Of a stretch of 64,000 nucleotides of DNA, positions 18,807-27,818 are shown piece by piece (the stretch's first letter is position 1; each line of letters starts with the position of its first letter). The DNA is from Psychrobacter fulvigenes (GTDB lineage: Bacteria; Pseudomonadota; Gammaproteobacteria; Pseudomonadales; Moraxellaceae), in contig NZ_CAJGZP010000001.1 in assembly GCF_904846155.1 (NCBI RefSeq), positions 2,728,001-2,792,000 on the forward strand, read 5' to 3'. The position numbers were made by a program, and so were the translations under genes. Under the pieces are notes generated by a model that was not told where the DNA came from, did not search any database, and worked only from the letters and a program-made list of their open reading frames with translations.

Positions 18807-20057
18807 ATGAATCACAACTTAGCACACCTGCACCCCTACCCATTTGCAAAGATGGCTACCTTACTTGCCGACAGTACGCCTGCAGCCGCCTACTCTGAGA
18901 TCAAGCTTGGTATCGGTGAGCCAAAACACGAGCCGCCAGCCTTTGTACTGGATGTCTTGCAAAAAAACCTAGACAAGCTGTCTCGCTATCCAACCACCAA
19001 TGGCACCTTTGAGCTGCGTCAAACCATTGCCCATTGGCTTGAAAAAAGGTTTTTCTTAACTCATGTCGATGCCAACTCTGAAGTATTACCTGTGATGGGT
19101 ACACGCGAGGCTATTTTTAGCTTCGTACAAGCGGTGATCAATCATGGCGAAAGCAAAGAGACAGAAACAGAGACAGAGCTTCAAAACAGTACCGACAAGG
19201 CTCCGCGCGCTCCGACTGTGGTCATGCCCAATCCGTTTTATCAAATCTATGAGGGGGCGGCAATACTTGCGCAAGCGACGCCGTACTTTGTCCCTTGCAC
19301 CTCAGAAAATGGCTATAAAGGCGATTATCGTACTGTTCCCAAAGATGTCTGGCAACAAACACAGTTACTGTTTGTCTGTAGTCCAAACAATCCTACTGGC
19401 TCAGTGATGACGATGGATGACTGGGAGGCGCTCATTCGCCTATCGGATCAATATGGCTTTATCATTGCCAGCGATGAGTGCTATAGCGAGCTGTATTTTG
19501 ACAAAGCGCCCGTTGGCTTACTACAAGCATGTGCAGCGCTCGGTCGTCATGACTTTAAGAACTGCGTGGTATTTCACTCTTTATCCAAACGTTCAAACTT
19601 ACCTGGACTACGCTCAGGCTTCATCGCAGGTGATGCATCCCTCTTAAAGCCATATCTGCAATATCGCACCTACCAAGGCTGTGCGATGCCGATACCGCAT
19701 CAAATAGCTTCTATCGCCGCTTGGCAAGATGAAAAGCATGTGGCACATAATCGCGCCCTGTATCAAGAAAAGTTTGCATTATGGATGGCTGAGCTGGGCG
19801 AGCTATTAGACTTACGCATGCCAGAAGCTGGGTTTTACTTTTGGATAAAAGCACCTGAGAAATTCAACGGTGATGACGAGGTTTTTGTGAAAGCCTTATA
19901 CGAGCAAGCCAACATTCATGCGCTTGCAGGACGCTACCTATCGCGTGAAATAAATGGCAAAAACCCTGGCAAAGGTTATGTTCGCATCGCTTTGGTCGCC
20001 AGTGTCGAAGAGAGTCGCGAGGCGATTGCGCGTATTAAAAAAATGCTTGGAAAGTAA
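18807..20057 (+). CDS. dapC: Succinyldiaminopimelate transaminase
   Basis: A 416-residue PLP-dependent class I/II aminotransferase. It makes N-succinyl-LL-2,6-diaminopimelate in the lysine and peptidoglycan pathway. The N terminus (MNHNLAHLHPYPFAKM) and GIGEPKHEPP are characteristic of DapC. The PLP lysine is Lys261 in FHSLSKRSN; CSPNNPTG and SDECYSELYFD are also present. A hydrophilic insertion (ESKETETETELQNSTDK, about 114-130) interrupts an otherwise conserved region. No ribosome site is obvious before the ATG. Aspartate transaminase relatives are the main alternative, but the N terminus favours DapC. Confidence 0.9.
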   Translation: MNHNLAHLHPYPFAKMATLLADSTPAAAYSEIKLGIGEPKHEPPAFVLDVLQKNLDKLSRYPTTNGTFELRQTIAHWLEKRFFLTHVDANSEVLPVMGTREAIFSFVQAVINHGESKETETETELQNSTDKAPRAPTVVMPNPFYQIYEGAAILAQATPYFVPCTSENGYKGDYRTVPKDVWQQTQLLFVCSPNNPTGSVMTMDDWEALIRLSDQYGFIIASDECYSELYFDKAPVGLLQACAALGRHDFKNCVVFHSLSKRSNLPGLRSGFIAGDASLLKPYLQYRTYQGCAMPIPHQIASIAAWQDEKHVAHNRALYQEKFALWMAELGELLDLRMPEAGFYFWIKAPEKFNGDDEVFVKALYEQANIHALAGRYLSREINGKNPGKGYVRIALVASVEESREAIARIKKMLGK

Positions 20058-20187
20058 GGTATGTTTACCATATTACGCTAATTTAGGGCAATGGCACCAA
20101 AACCATAAATTTATTGGGGATATGAACCTTAATTAATGCTATATTAAAAATGTACTTTTATTGCATAAGTTTATCAAGGATGATGCC

Positions 20188-22170
20188 ATGCCCCATCTTG
20201 ACTTTACCCAACCTCCATTTGATGTGTTACGACAGGCTGAACGCCAAAGCCTCAAAAAACACACCCAAGTTCGCTATCTTGCTGCCGATGAAACCCTGCC
20301 TGCCGAAGATTTAAATCATTTTTTTGTGGTGTTAAAAGGACAAGTTGAGCAAACACTGGATGGGGAGTTTGTTGGTTTTTATCTAGGCAGCAAACACTCA
20401 TCTGAGCAGCTCAATAATAATGACTGGTTTGATAGTCGCCGCACCCCTGACTCACAGGATATTGGCAACACTGATACTAAGTCATATCAATATCGAGCGC
20501 TAGAAGATAGCTTATTGCTGCAAGTAGCAGGAGAGGCCATCGACAAAATCAGCGCACAAAACCATCTGGTGCGCCAGTTACTATCCGACAGTCTACCTGA
20601 GCGCTTAAAAGCGCTACAACAGCGGCGTAGCAATCAAAGCCCAGCATTAGGATTGCGCAAAGAAGACTATAATGAGCAGCAAGAAGTACAGCAAATCATG
20701 CTGCAACCTGTGACTGACGTCACTTTGTTACCTGTCCGTGTTATCGATGCTGATAGCAGCCTATATCATGCTGCGCATACCATGATCGAAGCAGGACTGA
20801 AACACGTCTTGATACGTCCAGCAAGCAATCCATCAGTCTCATCTTCAGATACCAATGATTCAGAAGGCGGTGCCAAAAATAGTGAAGCACAGTATTCAGA
20901 TCATGACTTAGGTATGTTGAGTGACGCTGATATTTGCCGCGCTGTTAGTGAAAAGCAAGATCCAGCCACGACTCCTTGCCAGCACTTTGCAAACTTTAAT
21001 CTGCGTACTGTCAATACCGATAAGGAGATTGGCGAAGCGTTAATGATCATGACCCGCTACCGCATTCATCGCTTACCAGTCATCGATGATGGCGGGAAAG
21101 TCGTTGGCATACTGGCACTACGTGATTTGCTGGCGTATCTCGGTCAACACTCACAGCTAATTAGTATTCAAATCGAACAAGCGAAAGACTTAAACAGTCT
21201 AGATACGGCAGTCGAGCTAATTGGCCGCTATATTCGTGCGCAGCACCAAAACGGCGTCAAGATAGGTATCGTCAGTCGCATGGTTCAGACGCTAAATGCG
21301 CAAGTTTTTACCAAGCTTTGGCAACTGATCGTCCCTGAGGAAGTACTAAAAAATACCTGCGTGATTGTGATGGGATCAGAAGGCCGCGGTGAGCAAATCA
21401 TGCGTACCGACCAAGATAATGCGCTTATCATTCGTGATGGCTACTCTCATCCTGATCTGGCCGAGTTTGCTGAGACCTTCAATAATCAGCTAGCCACTCT
21501 GGGTTATCCACTGTGTGATGGCAATATCATGATGACCAATCCAATGTGGCGGCTACCGCTTAAAGAGTTCAAGTCACAAATCAGCTTATGGTTCAAAAAC
21601 ACCGACCCCATGCACAGTATTTATATCTCCGCCATCCTCGACGGCGAATACGTCTGCGGTGATGAGTCGCTATTGACTGAAGTGCGTGAGCATCTAAAAA
21701 CTGCCCATAGACAATCAGACCCTATGTTTGTCCGTCAGTTCGCACGTGCAGCGCTGCAGTTCGGTGATATCAATCAATGGTGGCAAAAACTGGTACCCTT
21801 ATTGGGTGGCAAGCCAAGCTCTCATGATGTCGATCTAAAAAAAGCGGGCATTTTTCCACTGGTACACGGTATCCGTGCCATGGCTTTGGAACACGATATT
21901 TTACAAGTACCCAGTACCAAAGATCGACTCAAAGCTTTGGTGCAAGTGCGCGCCTTGAGCAAAGATCGTGCGAATACTTTAGAAGAAGCCTTAGAGTTCT
22001 TTATGGCGCAGCGGCTATCCGTTGCACTATCTACCAACGATAAACATGCTAAGCAAATCGACCCCACTACTTTGTCCGCGCTTGAGCGTGACTTATTTAA
22101 AGAATGTCTGGCAGTGGTCAAAAGCTTTAAAATGCAGCTACAACAGCATTATCATTTAGAAATATCATAA
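20188..22170 (+). CDS. cNMP-binding / CBS / DUF294 nucleotidyltransferase protein
   Basis: About 660 residues from the ATG at 20188, which has AAGGA seven bases before it. Domains in order: a cyclic-nucleotide-binding-like fold (about 10-130), a CBS pair (about 165-330, with a Ser/Asn-rich insertion SNPSVSSSDTNDSEGG), and the DUF294 nucleotidyltransferase with GSEGRGEQIMRTDQDNALI near 404-422 (the G-S...D-x-D motif), then the DUF294 C-terminal domain. The arrangement resembles GlnD-type regulators, and the substrate is not known. It is followed after 17 bases by a DEDDh exonuclease gene, a pairing seen widely in proteobacteria, which suggests a joint role in nucleotide or nucleic acid metabolism. 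Confidence 0.85.
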   Translation: MPHLDFTQPPFDVLRQAERQSLKKHTQVRYLAADETLPAEDLNHFFVVLKGQVEQTLDGEFVGFYLGSKHSSEQLNNNDWFDSRRTPDSQDIGNTDTKSYQYRALEDSLLLQVAGEAIDKISAQNHLVRQLLSDSLPERLKALQQRRSNQSPALGLRKEDYNEQQEVQQIMLQPVTDVTLLPVRVIDADSSLYHAAHTMIEAGLKHVLIRPASNPSVSSSDTNDSEGGAKNSEAQYSDHDLGMLSDADICRAVSEKQDPATTPCQHFANFNLRTVNTDKEIGEALMIMTRYRIHRLPVIDDGGKVVGILALRDLLAYLGQHSQLISIQIEQAKDLNSLDTAVELIGRYIRAQHQNGVKIGIVSRMVQTLNAQVFTKLWQLIVPEEVLKNTCVIVMGSEGRGEQIMRTDQDNALIIRDGYSHPDLAEFAETFNNQLATLGYPLCDGNIMMTNPMWRLPLKEFKSQISLWFKNTDPMHSIYISAILDGEYVCGDESLLTEVREHLKTAHRQSDPMFVRQFARAALQFGDINQWWQKLVPLLGGKPSSHDVDLKKAGIFPLVHGIRAMALEHDILQVPSTKDRLKALVQVRALSKDRANTLEEALEFFMAQRLSVALSTNDKHAKQIDPTTLSALERDLFKECLAVVKSFKMQLQQHYHLEIS

Positions 22171-22187
22171 AGGAATTATAGACTGAT

Positions 22188-22793
22188 ATGAGTTGGCTTA
22201 AGCAGTTATCCTCTTCTTGGCAAAAGTCGCAACTACAGCGCCCAGAGCTGAAGTCGATGTTTACAAAACCAGCTGCCAATCAATGGGTAGCGATCGACTG
22301 TGAGATGACAGGGCTCAACCCAAAAAAGCACCATCTATTATCGGTTGCCGCTATTCATATTAACGGTGATACTATCGATACTGGTAATGGCATGCATTTG
22401 GTTTGCCGGCCACCTGTGATGCCTGATCGCGATACCATTGTGATTCACGGCCTGCGCACCGCTGATGTTGAGAACGGCATGAGCTATGATGAGATGCTGG
22501 CGCTGCTGTTACCTTTCATTGATAATCGGCCGATAGTGGGGTTCTGTCCGCAGATAGACATCGGCTTTTTAAATCCTCTGGTCAAACGTTATATGGGCGC
22601 TACTTTACCCAACGAGGTCATTGATGTGCGCCACTTATACAGTCGGCGTATGAGCGGCCAAACTCAAGGCCTCCCCAATCAATCGCAGCACCTAAACAAC
22701 ATCCTTGCGCATTATAATATTCCTGAACTCGGCACCCACGATGCTTATAACGATGCCGTCATGACCGCAATGGCATTTTTGCATGTACGCTAA
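22188..22793 (+). CDS. DEDDh 3'-5' exonuclease (DnaQ-like)
   Basis: A 201-residue protein with all five catalytic residues of a DEDDh exonuclease: Asp37 and Glu39 (AIDCEMTG), Asp124 (PQIDIGF), His184 and Asp189 (GTHDAYND). It has no polymerase part. It resembles the small PolC/DnaQ-type exonucleases encoded next to DUF294 proteins and starts 17 bases after that gene, so the two are co-transcribed. Natural substrates of this branch are uncertain: single-stranded DNA, RNA ends or modified nucleotides are possible. Confidence 0.9.
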   Translation: MSWLKQLSSSWQKSQLQRPELKSMFTKPAANQWVAIDCEMTGLNPKKHHLLSVAAIHINGDTIDTGNGMHLVCRPPVMPDRDTIVIHGLRTADVENGMSYDEMLALLLPFIDNRPIVGFCPQIDIGFLNPLVKRYMGATLPNEVIDVRHLYSRRMSGQTQGLPNQSQHLNNILAHYNIPELGTHDAYNDAVMTAMAFLHVR

Positions 22794-22838
22794 AACCTGT
22801 CATTAATGGTGACTGAGGCTTCATCAAAATGCTACAAG

Positions 22839-22871
22839 AACAGCAACTCATGATACCATAGGCTGTTTTTG
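22839..22871 (+). terminator. Weak hairpin before dacB
   Basis: AACAGC (22839-22844) pairs with GCTGTT (22862-22867), followed by TTT. The loop is long (17 bases), so this is a tentative terminator for the exonuclease gene. Confidence 0.35.
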
Positions 22872-22892
22872 CCACCTGATGATAGGTTGCTC

Positions 22893-24920
22893 ATGCAACT
22901 CATCTCCAAACCTAATAATGACCCTACAATGACTACCAAACCCACACCTCTTTGCACGCACTTACGAGCACTTAAGCAGCATTACAAGCCATTACCAACA
23001 TTAGCATTATTTGCAGCAACCACTTTAGCATCGCTACAGACGCAAGCAGCCTTACCAGCCGCCATCGAAGCGGCGTTATTACGTGCAGAATTGACACCCG
23101 CTGATATCAGTATCATCATCACACCAGTGGGCGATAAAAGCGCCAGTCGATTGCCGCCGCCTATCGAAGTTGTTGATAGTATGAGAGCGACTACTGTATC
23201 GAACACTGGCGATCAAAAAGTGACTCAAAACGATGATATGGATAATAAAAAAGCATCAAGCCATCCTATCGCCCCTAGTACATTAGTCACTATCGAAAAG
23301 CGCACCATCAAAAAACATGAGCAAAGCCTACAGGCATATACCGATGATGTTTATACTTATCTAAGCTTAGAGAGCGTACCATCACTGCTACCAGATGAAG
23401 CCAAATCAGCAACTGCAAGCAGCAACAGCCATAGCAATGTAAGCAGTAAGGATAACGCTAAGACCTCCTCTATCAAAATCTCATTTTCACCCATACTGCA
23501 GCATCAAGCGACACTCCCGCGCACGCCTGCCAGCACTATGAAACTCGTCCCTAGCTTTATCGCGCTAGATACCTTGGGTGGCGACTTTGTCTGGCATACA
23601 CGGGTTTATCATACAGGAATTATCATTGGCGAGCGCTTACATGGCGACTTGATCGTCCAAGGTAGCGGTGATCCCAAGATGACGCATGAGCGCTTACAGC
23701 AGCTGCTTTATCAGGTGCAAAAAGCAGGTATCCGTCATATCAACGGTGACATCATTATCGATAGCGCTATCTTTGACAAGGTTAGTAAAGATCCTGCGGC
23801 ATTTGACAACTCACCACTGCGTCCTTATAACGCCAGTCCTGATGGGTTTTTGGTCAGCTTTAGTACCATAGGTATCCAAAGCCAGCCCCTAAATGAGGGA
23901 CAAGCACAGCTAACCTACACCCCAAAACTGGCCAATTACCAATTGCCAAACACTGTCAATATACGCTCTGCTGCTTGCGGTCAAGCGCTCTACAGCCTAG
24001 CGCCGCAGTGGCAAAGCACAAAACTAACCCTTAATAACGACTTGCCAAATAGCTGCGGTGAGCATATGTTTTATGTCGCCTACCCAGATGCCAAAGACTT
24101 TGCTACCCGTGTGCTCGCTGGCAAATGGCAAGAGCTTGGCAACACGCTGAGCGGTAAAGTCATCGCCCAAGAAGCACCTTATCAGTCTAGTAAAAAAGCT
24201 AAAGCAACTCGCGGCTTAGCGGCACTACCTGTCTCTCCTCTACCCCTCGTCAGCTATCCTTCTTTGAGTTTGACTAAGCAGATTTATGACATTAACCATT
24301 TTTCTAATAACGTCATGACCGAACAAGTTGCTCTGTCATTAGATGCTTATGGTCATGGCAAAGCAAACGTCAGTAACCCTAAAATAACTGGCAATAATGA
24401 AACAAATAAAACAGCGGCTGAAATGGTCGATAGTAAAACCTCTGCAAAGAAAACAACCAGCTTATACCAATTTGGACAGCCTGCATCAACGAACTACCCT
24501 ACTGCCCTACAAACCATGACTCAGTGGTGGCAGAATAACTTGAGCACGCCGCCGCCACATCTGACCAATGGCTCAGGACTTTGTCGAGACTGTACGGTAA
24601 CGGCAGAAAACCTAAACGAGCTACTGACTTACGCCTATAGTCATCCAAGCTTCGGCGCTTACGTCAACTCACTAGGCATCGCTGGTGTCAGTGGAACCAT
24701 TGCCGCTCATAGCGAACGCTTACCCGAGTCGGCAGCGACTGGGCGTGCATGGATAAAGACTGGCACGCTAAACAACGTCACCTCGATGGCAGGCTACGTC
24801 AAAGGACTGTCTGGGCAAGACTATGTGGTGGTTGGACTCATCAATAGCGAGCAAGCATTGAACGCTTATACTGCCAGACCCGTACTGGATGCGATGCTCG
24901 ACTGGACCGCTCAGCAATGA
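22893..24920 (+). CDS. dacB: D-alanyl-D-alanine carboxypeptidase/endopeptidase (PBP4 type)
   Basis: About 675 residues from the ATG at 22893, which has TAGG six bases before it; ATG 22929 is also possible. It is a periplasmic penicillin-binding protein of class C type 4, which trims peptide cross-links in peptidoglycan. Signal peptide TLALFAATTLASLQTQA; catalytic SxxK is Ser214-TM-Lys217, SxN is Ser471-N-N473, and KTG begins at Lys622. It is longer than E. coli DacB because of two low-complexity insertions: one after the N-terminal helix (NSHSNVSSKDNAKTSS) and one before SLYQFG (ITGNNETNKTAAEMVDSK). A perfect palindrome follows the stop. Confidence 0.93.
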   Translation: MQLISKPNNDPTMTTKPTPLCTHLRALKQHYKPLPTLALFAATTLASLQTQAALPAAIEAALLRAELTPADISIIITPVGDKSASRLPPPIEVVDSMRATTVSNTGDQKVTQNDDMDNKKASSHPIAPSTLVTIEKRTIKKHEQSLQAYTDDVYTYLSLESVPSLLPDEAKSATASSNSHSNVSSKDNAKTSSIKISFSPILQHQATLPRTPASTMKLVPSFIALDTLGGDFVWHTRVYHTGIIIGERLHGDLIVQGSGDPKMTHERLQQLLYQVQKAGIRHINGDIIIDSAIFDKVSKDPAAFDNSPLRPYNASPDGFLVSFSTIGIQSQPLNEGQAQLTYTPKLANYQLPNTVNIRSAACGQALYSLAPQWQSTKLTLNNDLPNSCGEHMFYVAYPDAKDFATRVLAGKWQELGNTLSGKVIAQEAPYQSSKKAKATRGLAALPVSPLPLVSYPSLSLTKQIYDINHFSNNVMTEQVALSLDAYGHGKANVSNPKITGNNETNKTAAEMVDSKTSAKKTTSLYQFGQPASTNYPTALQTMTQWWQNNLSTPPPHLTNGSGLCRDCTVTAENLNELLTYAYSHPSFGAYVNSLGIAGVSGTIAAHSERLPESAATGRAWIKTGTLNNVTSMAGYVKGLSGQDYVVVGLINSEQALNAYTARPVLDAMLDWTAQQ

Positions 24921-24924
24921 TAAT

Positions 24925-24948
24925 GAATAGCCAGTGCACTGGCTATTC
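24925..24948. terminator. Perfect palindrome after dacB
   Basis: GAATAGCCAG and CTGGCTATTC pair around TGCA. It is followed by TCTTATTATTTA, a weak U-tract, and probably ends the dacB transcript. Confidence 0.65.
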
Positions 24949-24992
24949 TCTTATTATTTATGTCATTTTTTACCTTTTATAAAGGCCAGCTT

Positions 24993-25493
24993 ATGTCACG
25001 CACGACGCCCAATCTCAGCAAGCATGATGCCCGACCAACACATTCTCAGCCAGAGTTAGCCATCAAATTGGCGAGATATGTGGGATATTTTGCGATCGGT
25101 TATGTGCTTGCTAGCACCTTATTTATGATGATTCAGACCAAAGTTGCCCTCAACTCGCAACTGGTCACGGCGCTTTCCATCTTTTTGGGCGCTTATATAG
25201 CAGTCAATAAATTCATTAAGCACCAACAGCGGGCGCTAAATAGAGAGGAGATCAATCGCTTGATGTTCGGCGGTATCCTTGTCGTTTGGTTACTAACGGC
25301 TATTTACTTTTTGGCTCTGTGGGTATGGCTCTTTGATGACGCCAATCGTGAAGTATTGATTGAGATGACTCTGCAACAACCCCTGCCATTAGTGTCGGCA
25401 CTGGTGATGATATTGGTGCTGACCTTAGTCAGTGCCCGAATCAGTATTTGGGCAGTGAATCGCTTACTTGATCCACAACGCAAGATGTCTTAA
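24993..25493 (+). CDS. ABZJ_00895-type membrane protein
   Basis: About 166 residues from the ATG at 24993, chosen because AAAGG lies seven bases before it. Four membrane helices are seen (about 28-48, 53-72, 88-112, 127-150). SIFLGAYIAVNKFIKHQQR between helices 2 and 3 resembles the ABZJ_00895 family, a group of unknown function found in Acinetobacter and relatives. The family name is from memory of its pattern. No neighbouring gene suggests a role. Confidence 0.6.
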   Translation: MSRTTPNLSKHDARPTHSQPELAIKLARYVGYFAIGYVLASTLFMMIQTKVALNSQLVTALSIFLGAYIAVNKFIKHQQRALNREEINRLMFGGILVVWLLTAIYFLALWVWLFDDANREVLIEMTLQQPLPLVSALVMILVLTLVSARISIWAVNRLLDPQRKMS

Positions 25494-25614
25494 GTCCATA
25501 ACTCCTACAAGGTGCTACAAAAATTTTTCACTATTAACAAATAAAATCCGTTAGGCTAACTTTAGAGCGTATTTTAAATAGTGAGTTATTTTGTACTCTT
25601 AAGGAGCTTTTATC

Positions 25615-26145
25615 ATGGATATGATTTTTTTTGACAATATAGACAAACTTGGGCGTATTGTCCTAACAGCAGTGATGGTATATGTGCTGATTGTTCTGGC
25701 GACCAAGGTATCGGGCAAACGCTCAACCTCGCAGTTGAACAACTTTGATTGGATCGTGACGGTAATGATTGGCTCATTGGGTGCCAGTACTATCTTGCTC
25801 GAAAACATCCCCTTCATCGAAGGTGCTGCTTCTATCATAGTGCTCTATGTGTTGCAGTTTTTGGTCACCAAGTACGCTTCTATCTCGCCAGCCTTTAGCA
25901 GCGTTATTTTATCAGAGCCACGTATCGTGTTTTATCAAGGGCAGTTTTTGCCAGATGCCATGCGTGCTGAGCGCCTGACTCGCCAAGAGCTTGAATGTGC
26001 CATGCGCTCTGAGGGCGTGCACAGCTTAAGTGAGATTGAAGCCATTGTTTTTGAATCTGATGCCAAGCTCACCATTATTACTAAGCCTGACAGCGAGCAA
26101 GCGACAGATACAGTGTCTGAAACCCTCGCACCGCTCACGGATTGA
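25615..26145 (+). CDS. DUF421 (YetF-like) membrane protein
   Basis: A 176-residue protein with three N-terminal membrane helices (about 12-32, 43-62, 70-90) and the DUF421 hallmarks VSGKRSTSQLNNFDWIVTVM and GSLGAS. A soluble domain at the end contains ARSEGVHSLSEIEAI-like text (MRSEGVHSLSEIEAIVFE). YetF/DUF421 proteins are widespread, and some have roles in spore or envelope functions; the role here is unknown. AAGGAG before the ATG supports the start. It is about 70 bases upstream of rlmH. Confidence 0.85.
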   Translation: MDMIFFDNIDKLGRIVLTAVMVYVLIVLATKVSGKRSTSQLNNFDWIVTVMIGSLGASTILLENIPFIEGAASIIVLYVLQFLVTKYASISPAFSSVILSEPRIVFYQGQFLPDAMRAERLTRQELECAMRSEGVHSLSEIEAIVFESDAKLTIITKPDSEQATDTVSETLAPLTD

Positions 26146-26217
26146 TGAATTTAAAAATATTTAAAGTGTTATTTATGACAAGATAAACTGCATATAGAAA
26201 TTGAGGAATAAGCGCCG

Positions 26218-26706
26218 ATGAAAGTACGACTCCTAACCGTTGGTAACAAGATGCCTAATTGGGTACAAACAGGATTTAATGAATACTACAAACGTATTCA
26301 GCCCATGCTCAGTACCGAAATCATTGAGCTTGCCGCAGCCAAACGTGCAAAAAACCCTTCTGATGCCAATTTGGCTCAGTATCGGGAACAAGAAGGTCAG
26401 ACGATATTGGCAGCCCATGCGGCGGCTGGACGTGAACGTCTGTGGGTGCTAGATGTCAAAGGGAAGATGCTGTCGACGGAAGGGCTAGCAGATAAATTGG
26501 CCGACGCCATGCAACAAGGGGATGACATTGCCTTGGTCATCGGCGGCGCGGATGGCGTCTCACAAGAGGTGCTGGCGCAGGCAGATATGAAATGGTCATT
26601 GTCAGCACTGACTCTACCGCATCCTTTGGTACGGGTGGTATTGATGGAGCAGCTTTATAGAGCCATGAGCATCAACCACAATCACCCTTATCATCGTGGT
26701 AGTTAG
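26218..26706 (+). CDS. rlmH: 23S rRNA pseudouridine-1915 N3-methyltransferase
   Basis: A 162-residue SPOUT methyltransferase that methylates pseudouridine 1915 in helix 69 of 23S rRNA on assembled ribosomes. The knot region LVIGGADGVSQEVL and the C-terminal LTLPHPLVRVVLMEQLYRAM and HNHPYHRGS match RlmH. Most relatives read GGPxG or GGAxG here. AGGAATAAG precedes the ATG. Confidence 0.95.
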   Translation: MKVRLLTVGNKMPNWVQTGFNEYYKRIQPMLSTEIIELAAAKRAKNPSDANLAQYREQEGQTILAAHAAAGRERLWVLDVKGKMLSTEGLADKLADAMQQGDDIALVIGGADGVSQEVLAQADMKWSLSALTLPHPLVRVVLMEQLYRAMSINHNHPYHRGS

Positions 26707-26795
26707 ATCATGTTGCATAATTATGCTGACAGTGAAAAATATTCTATATAAGCACAAGAGATTGAAATAACACCAAACGCCCTAATACAGGGTGA

Positions 26796-27677
26796 ATGAG
26801 CTATCCAAAACCTATCGAATCGATTCCGTCCTATCAGCACCCTGATGATGCCAATGCTACCTCGCCAATTACTGCGGCAGTAGCATGGGAAGATGCGCCT
26901 GCTGGACTGACCAATGCCGCCTCGTTACCAGCGCTGTTCATCTCTCATGGCGCACCAACCTTTGCCATTGAGCAATCCGCAACCACCAGCGCCCTTGCGC
27001 GCATCGGTCAAAACCTGCCGAAACCGCGCGCCATCGTGATCATGTCTGCGCATTGGATATCAGCTAAGCTTGAGATTAGCAGTAATCCGAAGCCCAAAAC
27101 TTGGCATGACTTTTCGGGGTTTGACCCCAAGCTTCATGAGCTGCAATATCCAGTGGCAGGCCATCCAGCGCTCGCTGAGTCATTAGCGCAGCAGCTGAGC
27201 GCACGTGATATTGCCTGTAGTGTCAATCCAATGCGGGTCTGCGATCACGGTGTCTGGTCACCCCTGCGACACCTGTATCCAGCAGCGGATGTACCTATCG
27301 TACAGATATCCCTGCCGCAGCATTACGACAGTGTCGCCTGCTATCAGTTAGGAGCGCAGCTTGCTCGCCTGCGTAATGAGCAAATACTTATTATCGGCTC
27401 AGGTAATATTACCCACAACTTGCAAGCGCTACGTTGGCAGGCTGACAGTATCGATGACGACGCCAAAGACTTTAAACTCTGGCTACTACAACAGCTGAAA
27501 TCAGATATTCCATCAGCGCTCGATTGGCAACAATATCCCAATTATCAAAACATTCATCCAAGTGATGAGCATTTGCTGCCTTTATTTTTTGCGTTAGGTG
27601 CAGGACAGCGCGTCTCTGTCGTCCATGAAAGCATGGCGCATCATAGCTTAGGCATGGACATTTATCGCTTTGATTAA
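26796..27677 (+). CDS. DODA-type extradiol aromatic ring-opening dioxygenase (YgiD-like)
   Basis: A 293-residue protein of the LigB superfamily. FISHGAPTFAIEQ near 49, SAHWIS near 85 and CDHGVWSPLRHLYP near 149 carry the His residues of the metal site; IIGSGNITHNLQALRW is the fourth element. E. coli YgiD opens L-DOPA, but the true substrate of most members is not known. The N-terminal 40 residues are variable. It is a single gene, convergent with the amidase. Confidence 0.85.
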   Translation: MSYPKPIESIPSYQHPDDANATSPITAAVAWEDAPAGLTNAASLPALFISHGAPTFAIEQSATTSALARIGQNLPKPRAIVIMSAHWISAKLEISSNPKPKTWHDFSGFDPKLHELQYPVAGHPALAESLAQQLSARDIACSVNPMRVCDHGVWSPLRHLYPAADVPIVQISLPQHYDSVACYQLGAQLARLRNEQILIIGSGNITHNLQALRWQADSIDDDAKDFKLWLLQQLKSDIPSALDWQQYPNYQNIHPSDEHLLPLFFALGAGQRVSVVHESMAHHSLGMDIYRFD

Positions 27678-27818
27678 ATAAACCCTAAAACTATAATGTC
27701 AATAATGTGGGCTATTGCTGTATCCTTGCAAAATTATAATGCTGGGCTAAAAGCCTCAGCCTACAAACAATTATTTTTATCTGGATGTTTATCTAAAAAT
27801 AGAGTGAATTGATTAAAA

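Noticed and set aside
27738..27766. A short GCTGGGCTAAAAGCC-type inverted repeat between the dioxygenase and the amidase.
   Set aside because: The stem is only about 5-6 bp and there is no U-run. It may be a repeat in the genome, but it cannot be supported from one copy.
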